Source: CAZSDW01 sp964605705 (GTDB taxonomy: Bacteria > Fidelibacterota > UBA2242). From it: a stretch of 64,000 bases of DNA. Within the stretch, counting starts at the first letter, position 1. Every line of letters starts with the position of its first letter. The notes below the pieces were generated by a model. It was not told where the DNA came from, did not search any database, and was given only the letters and a program-made list of their open reading frames with translations. Position numbers and translations under genes: made by a program. Location of the stretch: the NCBI GenBank assembly GCA_964605705.1, contig CAZSDW010000009.1, forward strand, positions 1 through 64,000, in the 5' to 3' direction. Below, piece by piece: positions 63,075-64,000 of this stretch.

Positions 63075-64000
63075 ATGAAAACCCTCAGTCTCTATATCCA
63101 TTTCCCCTTTTGTGTCCGCAAATGTCTCTATTGTGATTTTTATTCAATTCCATTGAATCCGGAAATGTTGACACGCTGGATTGCGGCACTGATCGGCGAG
63201 ATTGAATTATATGCACCCCTCTATTCGGAATATAGTGTCAATACTATCTACATCGGCGGTGGCAGTCCGAATCTGATTGGCATTGATAATTTCAATCAGC
63301 TGCTGCGATCAATTCGTCAGAATTTTAAAATGGATTTGTTATCCGAATTTACAATTGAAGTGAATCCTGCCGAAATCCCGGTCGAATTTCTGGACACTTT
63401 GAAAAGTAATGGCGTCAACCGGATCAGCGTGGGTGCCCAGTCATTTCAGGATGATGAATTGCAGCAGCTGGGCAGAATTCATTGCGCATCCGATATCCGG
63501 ACGACATTTGACAAAATAAAAGATATGGGATTTGATCATTCAAATTTGGATTTGATTTACGGGATACCGGGACAGACGATGAGCAGTTGGCGGGAATCTC
63601 TGGGAAAAGCATTGAAGACAGGCGTGGATCACCTGTCTTTGTACAGCCTCAGCTTTGAGGAGGAAACGCCGCTATATAATTTAAAGAAAACCGGAAAGAT
63701 TGAATCCATGGAACCTGCCCTGGAAGAAGAATTATATTTATATGCAGACGAATTTCTGGCAGACAACGGTTTTACGCATTACGAAATATCGAATTGGGCA
63801 AAACCTGCCTGTGAATCACAGCATAATCAGGTTTACTGGAACGGTGGTAAATATCTTGGACTGGGTCCGTCTGCTCATTCTTATGACGGACAATCCCGTT
63901 GGTGGAATCTCCGGTCAGTTGAAAAATATATCAATCAGATTGTTGCAGGACAATTTCCTAGCAAAGAACGGGAAATTCTGACCGATTATGATCGTGAAAT
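63075..64000 (+). CDS. hemW: HemW-like radical SAM haem chaperone (3' partial)
   Basis: From the ATG at 63075 an open frame runs to the window edge, about 308 codons. It begins MKTLSLYIHFPFCVRKCLYC, carrying the radical-SAM CxxxCxxC cluster motif CVRKCLYCDFYS, then YIGGGSPNLI, VNRISVGAQSFQD, LDLIYGIPGQT and SLYSLSFEEETPLY. These are typical of HemW, formerly annotated as oxygen-independent coproporphyrinogen oxidase, now known as a haem-binding chaperone. The C-terminal HemN-type domain is only partly present because the window ends. Confidence 0.92.
   Translation, partial: MKTLSLYIHFPFCVRKCLYCDFYSIPLNPEMLTRWIAALIGEIELYAPLYSEYSVNTIYIGGGSPNLIGIDNFNQLLRSIRQNFKMDLLSEFTIEVNPAEIPVEFLDTLKSNGVNRISVGAQSFQDDELQQLGRIHCASDIRTTFDKIKDMGFDHSNLDLIYGIPGQTMSSWRESLGKALKTGVDHLSLYSLSFEEETPLYNLKKTGKIESMEPALEEELYLYADEFLADNGFTHYEISNWAKPACESQHNQVYWNGGKYLGLGPSAHSYDGQSRWWNLRSVEKYINQIVAGQFPSKEREILTDYDRE

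Overview
This window is a scaffold segment from a Gram-negative bacterium of the FCB group. A 100-N gap suggests a draft or metagenome assembly. The closest fit is a lineage such as Calditrichota, KSB1, Ignavibacteriota or Marinimicrobia, but a phylum cannot be fixed by reading alone. The evidence is three secreted proteins with type IX secretion (Por) C-terminal sorting/FlgD-like domains, a PorV/PorQ-family outer-membrane protein, a TonB receptor with an N-terminal carboxypeptidase-regulatory-like domain, and frequent TTG/GTG starts. Desulfoferrodoxin, ferritin and a short rubrerythrin point to an anaerobe or microaerophile. No prophage, insertion sequence or CRISPR array was seen.

Layout. 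(1) 1-17342: a chemosensory/phosphorelay operon, with cheR (5' cut), cheW, an MCP, a CheA-receiver fusion, a response regulator with a Cys4 tail, cheB, two large hybrid histidine kinases and a membrane Cache-PAS sensor. Between the response regulator and cheB lies an intrusion: a four-helix-bundle (23S IVP-like) gene inside arrays of 7-bp-periodic repeats, flanked by two ~121-bp direct repeats that each carry a Shine-Dalgarno and a mini-ORF. (2) 17394-18792, minus strand: oxygen-defence operon dfx, ferritin, rubrerythrin-like. (3) 19088-23536: aldehyde dehydrogenase, glmS, tRNA-Arg(CCT), a membrane TPR protein. (4) 23549-35369: the classical rimP-nusA-infB-ylxP-rbfA-truB-ribF-rpsO-pnp translation/RNA cluster, followed by an M16 peptidase and an aminotransferase. 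(5) 35454-44677: MerR regulator, tRNA-Pro(GGG), a putative TIM-barrel protein, a GH38-like protein that has lost its active-site residues, an EEP-family hydrolase, an ALDH7 dehydrogenase, rsmI, a DUF362 ferredoxin protein and a small membrane protein. (6) 44735-63004: an alpha-glucan utilisation locus. (7) From 63075: hemW, cut by the window end.

How the genes work together. The glucan locus reads as a SusD-less, T9SS-based analogue of a starch utilisation system. A lipoprotein GH13 enzyme and a T9SS-exported CBM48-GH13 enzyme would cut alpha-glucan at the surface. A TonB receptor and two large secreted proteins (one with starch-binding-like modules, one with Asp-rich repeats) plus a PorV/PorQ protein would bind and import fragments or handle secretion. 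An SSS sodium symporter would move sugar across the inner membrane. A TrmB-family regulator would sense sugar. The chemosensory operon has the full CheR/CheB/CheW/CheA set but no flagellar genes nearby, so it may control gliding, pili or a non-motility output.

The observations most worth a second look are the heptamer-repeat/four-helix cassette (with a second, nonsense-mutated four-helix gene at 58.7 kb next to different short tandem repeats), the catalytically dead GH38 homologue beside a TIM-barrel protein, the SusD-less T9SS glucan locus, and a shared Cys4 tail and shared post-receiver block in the signalling proteins.
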